From Plectonema radiosum NIES-515 (GTDB taxonomy: Bacteria; Cyanobacteriota; Cyanobacteriia; Cyanobacteriales; Nostocaceae), in the NCBI RefSeq assembly GCF_025753815.1, contig NZ_JAOWRF010000211.1, positions 1 through 64,000 of the forward strand: a stretch of DNA of 64,000 nt. Reading direction: 5' to 3'. This document shows positions 8,908 to 17,358 of the stretch, piece after piece. A program made the position numbers and the translations under genes. The notes below the pieces were generated by a model. The model searched no databases and was not told where the DNA came from. It worked only from the letters and a program-made list of their open reading frames with translations. Within the stretch, counting starts at the first letter, position 1. Each line of letters opens with the position of its first letter.

Positions 8908-10200
8908 ATGAAAATACATAAATATCAGCAAAAAATACTACAAAAGCTTAAGTGGACAATTGGAATATTTTTTGCTGTATTATTGGGTATCATTCTATCC
9001 ATTCAGCAAGTTTTATCGCAGCAGCCAGTAGTTTTGAACTTGTTGATGACGGCACCCGATGCCCAACCTTGGAAAATAGGCATTGTCAAAGACTTTGAAG
9101 CGAAAAATCCGGGAATTCGGATCAATGTTATTGAAGGACCCAATGCCACAAATTTGCTTGAAGACCTTTATACTTCGGCTTTTATTTTGGGTGACTCTCC
9201 TTATGACCTAGTAAATATGGATGTCATTTGGACACCGAAATTTGCAGCGGCTGGATGGTTGCTTTCTTTGAGCGATCGCATCACAAAAGAAGAATTAGCC
9301 GCATTTTCTAGAAAAGATGTAGAAGCCGGAATTATCGAGGGCAAATTATATCGAATTCCCATGCGAAGTGATGTGGGAGTACTCTATTATCGGCAAGACT
9401 TACTCAAACAAGCAGGATTTCAACCACCAGAAACCATTGCAGATTTGCTGAAAATTTCTCAAGCGCTGAAAAAACAGGGCAAAACTAATTGGGGTTATCT
9501 TTGGCAAGGTCGGCAATATGAAGGTGCTGTAGCGATGTTTGTCGAAGTTTTAGAAGGGTTTGGGGGATTTTGGGTAAATCCGAATACGTTAGAAGTTGGA
9601 CTGGATCGACCAGAAACATTAAAAGCGATCGCCTTTCTCAAACAAACAACTCAAGAAGGCATTTCTCCACCTGGAGTCACAACATACATCGAAGAAGATA
9701 CAAGGCGAATTTTTCAAAGTGGTCAAGCCGCATTTTTACGCAGTTGGCCCTATGTTTGGTCTTTAGCAAACGCCAAAAATTCGCCAATTCAAGGCAAAAT
9801 CGGCATTAAATCAATGGTTGGTATTGACAAAAAAAATGGCGCAGCTTGTTTAGGTGGTTGGGGTTTAGGAATTAGCAAATCATCAAAACATCCCGAAGAA
9901 GCTTGGAAAGCAATTAAATATTTTACAAGCGAAGAAGCACAGCGGCGATTTATTTTGAACGCCGGTTTTGTCCCCAGCCGACGCGCATTATTTACAGACC
10001 CAGAAATTATCGCCAAATATCCCCACTACCCCAAATTATTAGAAATAGTTGATAAAGCAGTTTTACGTCCACCTATAGCCCAATATGCCCAAGCCTCAGA
10101 CATTTTGCAACGTTATTTAAGTGCCACTTTAACAAATAGCATGACTCCGGAAAACGCCATGAAAGCCGCTGCAAATGAAACACGGAGATTGTTGAAATAG
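8908..10200 (+). CDS. Sugar ABC transporter substrate-binding protein (CUT1, family 1)
   Basis: A 430-residue extracellular solute-binding protein of family 1 (MalE/UgpB/GgtB-like). The N-terminus has a basic region and then a hydrophobic signal core (IGIFFAVLLGIILS), with mature sequence starting near residue 38. No lipobox cysteine is seen. Typical family segments follow: GILYYRQD-like VGVLYYRQDLLKQAG, a binding-site region around GYLWQGRQYEG, and SSKHPEEAWKAIKYFTSEEAQ near the C-terminus. It is the first gene of an importer operon with two permeases and an ATPase. Possible substrates are di- or trisaccharides or a compatible solute such as glucosylglycerol; the sequence does not decide. 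Confidence 0.88.
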   Translation: MKIHKYQQKILQKLKWTIGIFFAVLLGIILSIQQVLSQQPVVLNLLMTAPDAQPWKIGIVKDFEAKNPGIRINVIEGPNATNLLEDLYTSAFILGDSPYDLVNMDVIWTPKFAAAGWLLSLSDRITKEELAAFSRKDVEAGIIEGKLYRIPMRSDVGVLYYRQDLLKQAGFQPPETIADLLKISQALKKQGKTNWGYLWQGRQYEGAVAMFVEVLEGFGGFWVNPNTLEVGLDRPETLKAIAFLKQTTQEGISPPGVTTYIEEDTRRIFQSGQAAFLRSWPYVWSLANAKNSPIQGKIGIKSMVGIDKKNGAACLGGWGLGISKSSKHPEEAWKAIKYFTSEEAQRRFILNAGFVPSRRALFTDPEIIAKYPHYPKLLEIVDKAVLRPPIAQYAQASDILQRYLSATLTNSMTPENAMKAAANETRRLLK

Positions 10201-10258
10201 ATAGTGGATAGTGGATAACTGTTGACTGTCAACCAACAACTAACAACCAACAATTAAC
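10201..10258 (+). repeat. Heptamer repeats between importer genes
   Basis: The 62-base gap between the binding-protein gene and the first permease gene is built of heptamers. There are two ATAGTGG units (10201-10214), then AACCAAC, AACTAAC, AACCAAC and AATTAAC (10231-10258). This is an STRR-type array with different units from the one at 12267. Confidence 0.65.
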
Positions 10259-10262
10259 AAAT

Positions 10263-11147
10263 ATGCAAACAATTCGAGGTAGAGAACAACGCACAGCATT
10301 AATTTTATTATTGCCCGCTTTCTTAATGCTATTGTTTGTTTTTGGCTACCCGATCGCTCGTGCTTTTTGGTTAAGTTTGTTTACTCAAAATTTGGGAACG
10401 AAACTGCAACCTGTCTTTTCTGGCTTTGACAATTACGCACGAATGGTGGGAGATGGTCGTTTTTGGCAAAGTTTTTGGACAACTTCAATATTTACTACAG
10501 TAACCGTGTTTCTAGAATTAATTCTCGGAATGGGTGTTGCTTTGATTCTCAACCAGCCTTTTTTGGGACGCGGTGTAGTGCGAACCATCGCGATTTTACC
10601 TTGGGCTTTGCCAACAGCGCTGATTGGTTTAGCTTGGACGTGGATTTTTAACGACCAGTTTGGTGTTGTCAATGATATTTTGCGGCGATTGAATTTAATT
10701 CAAGTTGATATAAACTGGTTGGGAGAACCAACATTGGCAATGATAGCGGTAATAGTTGCTGATATTTGGAAAACTACGCCTTTTATTAGTATTCTACTAT
10801 TAGCTAGTTTGCAGTCAATTTCATCAGATTTGTATGAGGCTCATGCCATAGATGGTGCGACATCTTGGCAAAGTTTTCGGCAAATTACGCTACCGCTGTT
10901 GATACCGCAAATTCTCATCGCTACGTTATTTAGGTTTGCTCAAGCTTTTGGTGTATTCGATTTGATTGCGGTGATGACTGGGGGTGGTCCTGGGGGTGCA
11001 ACCGAAGTCGTATCGTTGTATATTTATTCTACCATTATGCGCTACTTAGATTTTGGTTATGGTGCGGCGTTGGTAGTATCTACTTTCAGTTTGTTAATTT
11101 TTATGGTGGCGATCGCACTTTTTTTTCTCAACAAATATCGGAAGTAG
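10263..11147 (+). CDS. Sugar ABC transporter permease (MalF/UgpA type)
   Basis: A 294-residue inner-membrane permease with six predicted segments, the first at about residues 12-33 (LILLLPAFLMLLFVFGYP). The cytoplasmic EAA loop that docks with the ATPase reads YEAHAIDGA followed by FRQITLPLL. It belongs to the binding-protein-dependent permease family and forms a heterodimer with the next gene product. It begins directly after the heptamer-filled gap and ends 63 bases before the second permease start. Confidence 0.9.
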   Translation: MQTIRGREQRTALILLLPAFLMLLFVFGYPIARAFWLSLFTQNLGTKLQPVFSGFDNYARMVGDGRFWQSFWTTSIFTTVTVFLELILGMGVALILNQPFLGRGVVRTIAILPWALPTALIGLAWTWIFNDQFGVVNDILRRLNLIQVDINWLGEPTLAMIAVIVADIWKTTPFISILLLASLQSISSDLYEAHAIDGATSWQSFRQITLPLLIPQILIATLFRFAQAFGVFDLIAVMTGGGPGGATEVVSLYIYSTIMRYLDFGYGAALVVSTFSLLIFMVAIALFFLNKYRK

Positions 11148-11210
11148 GGACGCTTGGACTGTCTAAGAGATATTTTTATTCCTATAGAAAATCTAAAATC
11201 CAAAATTGCT

Positions 11211-12095
11211 ATGGCTGTAATTCCTGAAGTAACTCCCACGACTCCCAAACCTACAACTAAAGTAAAGAATCCTAGAAAAAATATCTTGCTTTGGATAGCG
11301 ATCGCTTGTGTGGTAATCTTCTGTTTAGCACCTGTAATGTGGCAATTGTTGACTTCATTTAAGGTAAATCAAGATATTTCCCAAGTTCCCACCGTTTACT
11401 TTCCGACTCGCATCACCCTCAATCACTACACAGAATTATTTACTCGCCGTCCGTTTTGGCGCTACATTTTAAATAGCGCTTTCGTCTCGATTATTTCTAC
11501 CGCTTTCTCTCTAATCTTCGGCGCACCTGCTGCTTACGCATTAGCAAGATTGCGTCCTTGGGGTGGAAAATTAATTATAGCGAGTATTCTGATTATCACC
11601 TTATTTCCGGGAATTTTATTATTTTTGGGGCTGTTAGAAATTATTCAAAAGCTACACTTGGGGAATAATTATTTAGCTTTAATTATTCCCTACACCGCAA
11701 TTAATTTACCTTTAACAATTTTAGTATTACGTAGCTTCTTTGAACAATTACCAAAAGACTTAGAAGATTCGGCAAAGGTAGATGGTTATAATACCTTAGA
11801 AATGCTCTTACAAATTTTATTACCAATGACAATTCCCGCTTTAGTCACAACAGGAATTCTCACCTTTATATTTGCTTGGAATGAGTTTATCTTTGCCCTG
11901 ACATTTATTACTCGTGAAGAGATGAAAACAATTCCCGTAGCCGCAGCGCAATTAGGTGGTGCAACCCAATTTGAAATTCCCTATGGTCCGATCGCCGCAG
12001 CAACAATTGTCGGGACATTGCCTTTAGTTTTACTTGTTTTGTTCTTCCAACGCAAGATTATTCAAGGTCTAACAGCTGGTGCTGTTAAGGGATAG
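11211..12095 (+). CDS. Sugar ABC transporter permease (MalG/UgpE type)
   Basis: A 294-residue second permease with six predicted membrane segments. Its EAA loop reads LEDSAKVDGYNTLEMLLQIL, then LP. The MalG group is supported by the N-terminal cytoplasmic stretch before LWIAIACVVIFCLAPVMWQL and by the C-terminal FFQRKIIQGLTAGAVKG. I chose the ATG at 11211. A TTG at 11154 would add 19 residues in frame, but these overlap low-quality intergenic sequence. The following gap of 382 bases is unusual inside an operon and is filled by heptamer repeats. Confidence 0.88.
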   Translation: MAVIPEVTPTTPKPTTKVKNPRKNILLWIAIACVVIFCLAPVMWQLLTSFKVNQDISQVPTVYFPTRITLNHYTELFTRRPFWRYILNSAFVSIISTAFSLIFGAPAAYALARLRPWGGKLIIASILIITLFPGILLFLGLLEIIQKLHLGNNYLALIIPYTAINLPLTILVLRSFFEQLPKDLEDSAKVDGYNTLEMLLQILLPMTIPALVTTGILTFIFAWNEFIFALTFITREEMKTIPVAAAQLGGATQFEIPYGPIAAATIVGTLPLVLLVLFFQRKIIQGLTAGAVKG

Positions 12096-12266
12096 AGTTA
12101 AAAGTTAGGAGGAGCGGAAGAACCGGAATTAGGTAGAGACGTGACGCCGGAACGTCTGTACGGTAGGCGCGGAGTTAATAATTATAAAGTATAAATCAGA
12201 AATTTTCCCCCAAATTTTATCAAGATTAATTTAAAACTATTAATTACTCACTCCTAACTTTATTTA

Positions 12267-12434
12267 ACTCCTCACTCCTAACTCCTAACTCCAAACTCCA
12301 AACTCCTAACTCCAAACTCCTAACTCCTAACTCCTAACTCCTAACTCCAAACTCCTAACTCCAAACTCCTAACTCCTAACTCCAAACTCCTCACTCCTAA
12401 CTCCTCACTCCTAACTCCTAACTCCTCACTCCTA
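12267..12434 (+). repeat. STRR island of 24 tandem heptamers
   Basis: Twenty-four consecutive heptamers with the units ACTCCTA, ACTCCAA and ACTCCTC are followed by degenerate units (ACTGCTA, ACTCCGC and TCCTCC variants) to about 12466. The array fills most of the 382-base gap between the second permease and the ATPase genes. Before it, near 12138-12156, is a degenerate member of the GAGACGT/AACGTCT repeat family. Arrays of this kind are known from heterocystous cyanobacteria and have no established function. Confidence 0.9.
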
Positions 12435-12477
12435 ACTGCTAACTCCGCTCCTCCGCTCCTCCTAACTAAATAAAATC

Positions 12478-13551
12478 ATGGCAAAACTTGAACTAAAAAA
12501 TTTAAATAAGACCTATAACCCGAAAGTTATTCCAGTTAAAGACATTAGCTTAACTGTCGATGACAATGAATTTCTGACTTTACTTGGTCCGAGTGGTTGT
12601 GGAAAATCGACGACGCTGCGGATGATAGCGGGGTTGGAAGAACCTACCGAGGGTCGAATTTTGCTTGGTAGTGAAGATATTACATGGAAACGACCAGGCG
12701 ATCGCAATATGGCAATGGTCTTTCAAAGCTACGCGCTTTATCCTCACATGACCGTCTTTGAAAACCTTGCCTCTGGACTAAAGCTGAAAAAAACACCCCG
12801 ATCCGAAATTCAACAGCGGGTCACAGAAGTATCTCAACTTTTAGGATTAGAAGAATTATTACAACGCAAACCTGGTCAATTATCAGGGGGACAACGGCAG
12901 CGAGTTGCAGTCGGACGAGCGCTGGTGCGTCGCGCTCAAGCGTATTTATTAGATGAACCGCTGAGTAATTTGGATGCGCTACTCCGCGAAAGAGTCCGCG
13001 CAGATATCAAGCAAATATTCGCCGCTCAAAAAGCCCCGGTAATTTATGTTACTCACGACCAAACAGAAGCGATGACGCTTTCCACGAAAGTCGCAGTTTT
13101 AAACAATGGTTATGTGCAGCAACTCGACCCCCCAGAACGCATCTATAACCATCCGGCTAACTTATTTGTGGCTGGATTTGTTGGCAGTCCACAAATGAAT
13201 TTGCTGACATTGCCTTGTCAAGAAGGTTACGCAATATTAGGGAACTTTCGCGTAAATTTACCACATATACCGACAGTTCCACCGCAAATTGTCCTCGGTA
13301 TCCGTCCAGAAAACGTCCGCATTGCCCGACCAGAAGATACACAAACGATTCAAGGTCGAGTTTATCTAGTGGAAAACTTAGGTATGCACAATTTGGTCAG
13401 CGTGCGTGTTGCCAGTTACCAGACAGAATCGCCAACTGTACGTGCTTTGTTACCTACAGACCAAAATTGGAGTGATGCCGAAATTACACTAGCTCTACCG
13501 CCACAGAATATCCACTGGTTTGATGTTCAGTCGGGGGATGCATTTGGCTAA
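12478..13551 (+). CDS. Sugar ABC transporter ATP-binding protein (MalK/UgpC type)
   Basis: A 357-residue CUT1 ATPase. Motifs are Walker A GPSGCGKS, Q-loop MVFQSYALYPHMTV, signature LSGGQRQRVAVGRAL, Walker B YLLDEPLSNLD and H-loop YVTHDQ. The C-terminal region (about residues 235-357, with LGIRPENVRIA) is the OB/TOBE regulatory domain typical of MalK-like subunits. It would drive the two upstream permeases. The ATG at 12478 directly follows the repeat island, with AGGAG-like sequence only inside repeats, so transcription or translation may depend on signals within the array. A hairpin follows the stop. Confidence 0.92.
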   Translation: MAKLELKNLNKTYNPKVIPVKDISLTVDDNEFLTLLGPSGCGKSTTLRMIAGLEEPTEGRILLGSEDITWKRPGDRNMAMVFQSYALYPHMTVFENLASGLKLKKTPRSEIQQRVTEVSQLLGLEELLQRKPGQLSGGQRQRVAVGRALVRRAQAYLLDEPLSNLDALLRERVRADIKQIFAAQKAPVIYVTHDQTEAMTLSTKVAVLNNGYVQQLDPPERIYNHPANLFVAGFVGSPQMNLLTLPCQEGYAILGNFRVNLPHIPTVPPQIVLGIRPENVRIARPEDTQTIQGRVYLVENLGMHNLVSVRVASYQTESPTVRALLPTDQNWSDAEITLALPPQNIHWFDVQSGDAFG

Positions 13552-13552
13552 G

Positions 13553-13575
13553 TTAATCAAAGCAACTTTGATTAA
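13553..13575 (+). terminator. Hairpin terminator after the importer ATPase gene
   Basis: A perfect ten-base stem, TTAATCAAAG/CTTTGATTAA, with a CAA loop begins two bases after the stop codon. It lacks a T run, so termination is likely but not certain. It separates the + strand importer from the - strand genes beyond. Confidence 0.5.
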
Positions 13576-13634
13576 TTAAAATAGGTGAACTTGGAGCCAA
13601 CAGTAGAGCAATTAAGTCTAAAAACTGAGGAGAG

Positions 13635-13742
13635 CTATTTTTTCCAAGGTAGCTTAGTACCCATCTCAGTTAGCGCCGAGAAGACGAGATACAAGACGAG
13701 TACACCAATACTAATAATAAAAATAAGTAGGTCTTTATTCAT
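13635..13742 (-). CDS. Candidate 35-aa single-membrane-span small protein
   Basis: A 35-codon ORF on the - strand: MNKDLLIFIISIGVLVLYLV, then FSALTEMGTKLPWKK. One membrane helix (about residues 4-24) is followed by a short polar, basic tail. This is the architecture of many small cyanobacterial subunits of photosystems, cytochrome b6f or NDH-1, but I cannot match it to a named one. The ribosome binding site is weak (AGGAA about 12 bases upstream). It could be a chance ORF; the amphipathic pattern makes a real small protein more likely than not. Confidence 0.45.
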   Translation of the reverse strand: MNKDLLIFIISIGVLVLYLVFSALTEMGTKLPWKK

Positions 13743-13864
13743 TAGAATATGCTATTCCTAAATGAATTGTAAAAATTAATATTTTGCAATATAGAAATGT
13801 TTAAACGGTAAATTTAACGAATGATTAATGGTGATGAAATAAGCCTGCGGTGATTATTTTTAAA

Positions 13865-14437
13865 TTATTTTGCAGTTCTGACACAAGGCGCTTCATTATT
13901 GGAAGGAGGGTCAGCGTAAATTGCTAAAGTGCTATATTCGGGGCTACCCTCGCCATATATTACTCGAAATGCATACAACTTGGTTTTGCCTTGTTTTTCA
14001 GTAACTACTGTTAAAAGCGTATTACTAGTATTCGGTAATCCAGCAATTTTCAGCTTGGGAATTCGTCTAAGTTGAATTACATTCGCGGCTGAGTTTTTAC
14101 AATCTCCCTGACTAACATTACGGTTTTGACCAAACTGCATACAGATCGGACCATCAAAATCTATAGTTACCTGTGAAGGGTCGTTTAACCAAACTTTCTT
14201 AATTATTTCTCCAGCTTGAATAAAACTTAAGTTTGTTCCTTGTTGATACCAAATATCGATCTGAGGTGTTGCTCCCCCCAAACCCTGTGCTTGGCAAGAA
14301 AACATCGAACGAAGAACGGCATTATTAGCTAAAACACGACCTGCAACTAATAAAATTGCAGTTGAAAAAATCAAGGTAGCCAGATGTAATAAATAAGATT
14401 TATCTGGAGTATTTCCTTGTGATGTCTCGTTTTTCAT
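13865..14437 (-). CDS. VirB9/TraK-like candidate, last gene of the secretion-like cluster
   Basis: A 190-residue protein from the chosen ATG at 14437; an upstream ATG at 14470 adds 11 residues. A hydrophobic anchor or signal lies at about residues 17-38 (LLHLATLIFSTAILLVAGRV). The rest is beta-rich: NLSFIQAGEIIKKVWLNDPS, later IQLRRIPKLKIAGLPNTSN, then LLTVVTE and LYAFRVIYG. That order (a 'conditions the value' strand set, then a TVVT strand and a YAFR strand) resembles the N-terminal domain of VirB9/TraK. No C-terminal VirB7-binding domain is visible, and Cys49, Cys103 and Cys115 may form disulfides. It sits just after the VirB10-like gene. The family call is inference. Confidence 0.45.
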   Translation of the reverse strand: MKNETSQGNTPDKSYLLHLATLIFSTAILLVAGRVLANNAVLRSMFSCQAQGLGGATPQIDIWYQQGTNLSFIQAGEIIKKVWLNDPSQVTIDFDGPICMQFGQNRNVSQGDCKNSAANVIQLRRIPKLKIAGLPNTSNTLLTVVTEKQGKTKLYAFRVIYGEGSPEYSTLAIYADPPSNNEAPCVRTAK

Positions 14438-14562
14438 GGCTGCAAAGATTGAAATAGATAAATAGTTCAAGCAAATTAAATGCGGGCGTTATTAAATGAT
14501 ATCATGTCATGCATTAATAAAAACACCTTAACCCTTCTAGAAACGTTCCGCCGAATTAGTAA

Positions 14563-14583
14563 AGACGTTCCGCCGGAACGTCT
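14563..14583. repeat. Dispersed AGACGTTCCG palindrome
   Basis: Ten-base arms AGACGTTCCG/CGGAACGTCT with a one-base centre form a palindrome in the gap between the VirB10-like and VirB9-like genes. It belongs to the same family as 3358-3382 and 24935-24960. Confidence 0.6.
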
Positions 14584-14661
14584 CTACCAGAGATTAGGTA
14601 TTTCATGTCTTAATTCAGCAACGCCGAAATTTTTAATGTTTCATTCTCAAAATTATAAATC

Positions 14662-16371
14662 TTAAAACTGTGTTGTTTGATTGATATATACTTCAATTTC
14701 TTTGCCTGCGGGCAGAAACCAAACGTTAGTGCGTTGCGCCAGTCTTTTAGAGATATTTTGTTGATTGCGTTGGGAAATTTGTTGAGCTATATTAGTCGCA
14801 CCACCTTCCAAAACGCCGGCTAAGATGTTGCGTCTGGTGTCGGTGGTTTGAAAACAATTATTAGTAACAATATTAGTTCCATTAGTAGTAGTATTATTAG
14901 CAGTATTAGTACTATTATTGACGCACTGGATTCTGGTATCAGGACGATTAAATATCTCTGCTGCTTTACCAGCACCATTCAAGACGAATACTCCTACATC
15001 CGCTATCCCTACCCCAGACCCTCCTTGATTGGAATATTGGCTTGCGATGAGAGGTTTGCCTTGAGAAGCGCGAATTGTTATTGCATTTGGCGGTAAGCTT
15101 CTTTCGGTGAAGGTGTTATTATTTGGGAGAATAACTTTGACTACATCCAACTGTAGGAAGCCTTGCTCGGAAATAGAACGAACTTGAGCTAAGAACTCGG
15201 TTTTAGCAGGTAAAGCGATCGCACCATCCACGGATTTTAATGGTTCTTTCAAACGCACTACAAATACATCTTTGCCGCTTTGGTCTTTTTTATCATCCCT
15301 ACTGGTTGACCTAGTAGTTTCCCCAAATACAGCGGTCGCAAATACAGCTTTTGCCTTAGTTCCTACAGCTACGGATTTCGCGGTCTGCTGTTTTGTTTGG
15401 CTGACCGCAGGGGTTGACTCTTCTTCTGGTTCGTCGTCTGGGTTGGTATTTGTTGCCTGTAACCGAGTATTATTTACAGGTACAGGTGTAGGTGTAGGTG
15501 TAAGTGTAGGTGTAGTTGCTTTAACACTATTTTCAGTGATAGTAACCATACCGTAGCTACCTAATTTTGCTAACTTTGCCCATTCCTCAAGCGGATCTGG
15601 TGTGGGTTTGGGAGTTGCTGTAACTATTGGCTGAGTGTTTGCTGCAACTATCGGCAAAGGTGATGGTAAAATTTTCGAGTTAGCAGGCTTTTGTGGAATA
15701 GGCTTTTGTAGAATAGGCTTTTGTGGAACAGAGGGTACCTTAACGACACGCTCAACAGTGACTACGCGAGGCACATAAACTGTTCGCACGGGTGTTGGTA
15801 TCCTTTGCAGTGGTATCCTGACTGTATTGACAGAAGCTGATGGTTGTGGTTGTGAAACTGGTCGAGATGCAACCTGAGGAGAAGGCGTTGGTTTTTGAAG
15901 TCTCAGCTTTTGTTGTGCTGCTTTCACCGCTTCTGCTTGTTCAGTCAGGGCTAATTTAGTTTTTAAAGTCTCTAGTTCTGATTGTAGCTGTTGCGGGCGG
16001 GAATCGCTGATTGGTTGCGATCGCGTAGAAACAGAATTATTCTTTTTTGGCTGTTGCTTGCCAGTGTTCATTAGCTGCGACAAAAACACCCCAGCCACCA
16101 AAACTATACCCAAAGTACCAGCACCCACCAAGCCTAACTTAGCAAAGGGGTTAGATGAGAGAGATTCCTTAGTGCGAACTTCTTGAGGTTCAGACAAAGG
16201 TTGCAACGAAGAAGTTGATTCTTCTGCTGCTTCTTTGGTATTAGCTTCGGAAGATTCTTCTACCAAGCCAACCAATCTTGCCATCCGTGATTCCCAATCT
16301 AAAGTGTCCAATTCGGGTGGACTAACTAGATTTTGTGGCAAATTTTCTGAAGGAATTGAATATCGAGTCAT
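14662..16371 (-). CDS. VirB10/TrbI-like type IV secretion scaffold protein
   Basis: A 569-residue protein with the VirB10 layout. A cytoplasmic N-terminus of about 78 residues is followed by one membrane helix at 79-100 (LGLVGAGTLGIVLVAGVFL). A long Pro/Thr/Gln-rich periplasmic linker (about 105-330) carries KPIP and PTPTPTPVPV repeats. A C-terminal beta-rich domain (about 335-569) ends in NVWFLPAGKEIEVYINQT, the usual VirB10 closing motif (LPAGxExxVxVNQ). VirB10 bridges inner and outer membranes in type IV secretion. The Asn/Thr-rich insert near residues 485-515 (TNTANNTTTNGTN) is at the place of the variable antenna region. It is the second strongest family call in this cluster. Confidence 0.75.
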   Translation of the reverse strand: MTRYSIPSENLPQNLVSPPELDTLDWESRMARLVGLVEESSEANTKEAAEESTSSLQPLSEPQEVRTKESLSSNPFAKLGLVGAGTLGIVLVAGVFLSQLMNTGKQQPKKNNSVSTRSQPISDSRPQQLQSELETLKTKLALTEQAEAVKAAQQKLRLQKPTPSPQVASRPVSQPQPSASVNTVRIPLQRIPTPVRTVYVPRVVTVERVVKVPSVPQKPILQKPIPQKPANSKILPSPLPIVAANTQPIVTATPKPTPDPLEEWAKLAKLGSYGMVTITENSVKATTPTLTPTPTPVPVNNTRLQATNTNPDDEPEEESTPAVSQTKQQTAKSVAVGTKAKAVFATAVFGETTRSTSRDDKKDQSGKDVFVVRLKEPLKSVDGAIALPAKTEFLAQVRSISEQGFLQLDVVKVILPNNNTFTERSLPPNAITIRASQGKPLIASQYSNQGGSGVGIADVGVFVLNGAGKAAEIFNRPDTRIQCVNNSTNTANNTTTNGTNIVTNNCFQTTDTRRNILAGVLEGGATNIAQQISQRNQQNISKRLAQRTNVWFLPAGKEIEVYINQTTQF

Positions 16372-16562
16372 ATAGTAATTTTAAATTTAAAATTCAATAA
16401 TGACATTATGGCAGGCACCTTCAGCGGTGAGTATAAATTCAACAAAGTGCGATTAGAACGAAAACTCCGCGTCCTTTTGCACTTAGCGATCGCGCTCCTC
16501 TGCGTTGAAAAACGCGCTCGGATTAATGCTCTTCTGTACTTAGTATAGTTTAACTGAAAATT

Positions 16563-17225
16563 TTATGAACATTTTTTATCTTGTATCTCACAGATATTAT
16601 AGATTTTTAATCTAGCTTCACCAAGGCGATAAGCTGCCAAGTTCAAAGGTAACGGAGAGTTTGGTAGTGAAGCAGCTTGTTCATCAATTGCTCTCACTAA
16701 AATTATTTTATTAAACGAAACTGACTTTCCCAATCTATCAGAATTTGTAAAAATTATTTGATTAGCAAACATTTCCACTTTCCACTTTCCATCTTCTATT
16801 TTTGTGGGTTGAGAAATACTTTGTATAACCAATACATTTTCAGTTCCTTTACTTAAGTTTTCAGTGGGACTAATTTCTGATTGTAATTTTGGCTGTAATT
16901 CATTCGCTATTAGTTCAGAACTAACTTCCCAGACAGTTTTTGGCTGCTGTTGCTGCGACCAAGTAAGCATTAAGGTCATAGTTTCACCAACAAAGCGCCG
17001 AATTGTCTCTGGATGTCGCTCTAAATTCTGTTTGGGGTCTACTGTTATGGCATGTCCATCAGCAAGTTGCACTAAGCTTTGAGGTGTTAATCGTCGTTGT
17101 AACTGCTGCAACATAGACCAGTGGAAAAACAGTACTAGTAAAGTGAGCAGATGCAAACCAAATGTTGCGACGGCAAATAATGGTAGAATACCGCTTTTCT
17201 TATTTTCCGACTTAAGTATCTGCAT
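16563..17225 (-). CDS. VirB8/TraE-like inner-membrane protein, copy 2
   Basis: A 220-residue bitopic protein with a short cytoplasmic N-terminus, one membrane helix (about residues 15-37, PLFAVATFGLHLLTLLVLFF) and a periplasmic domain. It is paralogous to the adjacent upstream gene: both share IFAIATFSLHL-like membrane sequence, a VQLxDG segment, an ExMxxFVxxTMTxMxxWS segment, and a late LVRAxD block. The architecture (one helix plus a ~180-residue periplasmic domain) and position between VirB6-like and VirB10-like genes fit VirB8/TraE. I see no decisive VirB8 motif, so this remains inference. Confidence 0.5.
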   Translation of the reverse strand: MQILKSENKKSGILPLFAVATFGLHLLTLLVLFFHWSMLQQLQRRLTPQSLVQLADGHAITVDPKQNLERHPETIRRFVGETMTLMLTWSQQQQPKTVWEVSSELIANELQPKLQSEISPTENLSKGTENVLVIQSISQPTKIEDGKWKVEMFANQIIFTNSDRLGKSVSFNKIILVRAIDEQAASLPNSPLPLNLAAYRLGEARLKIYNICEIQDKKCS

Positions 17226-17275
17226 TAATATTCTCCCAAATAATACAACGCAAAAACTCTCTCAAACTCTTATCC

Positions 17276-17335
17276 CTTCTCCTTACGGAGACGCTTCGCG
17301 AAGGCTTCCTTGGCGCCCTTGGCGGTTCGTTTTTC
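17276..17335. repeat. Dispersed cyanobacterial repeat
   Basis: The sequence ACGGAGACGCTTCGCGAAGG followed by CTTCCTTGGCGCCCTTGGCG lies in the 133-base gap between the two VirB8-like genes. I recognise it as a common intergenic repeat motif of Nostoc-group genomes. A related fragment (GCGTTCGCGTAGCGTGACGG) occurs near 43060-43079. Confidence 0.55.
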
Positions 17336-17358
17336 ATTATCATAAATAAATTTAAATA

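Noticed and set aside
12246-12466. CRISPR array
   Set aside because: The repeats are contiguous seven-base units without unique spacers and no cas gene is near, so it is an STRR array.
14848-15556. Plus-strand ORFs of 82 and 94 codons inside the VirB10-like gene
   Set aside because: They are antisense frames of its low-complexity Thr/Pro/Asn coding sequence, with no start signals and no family resemblance.
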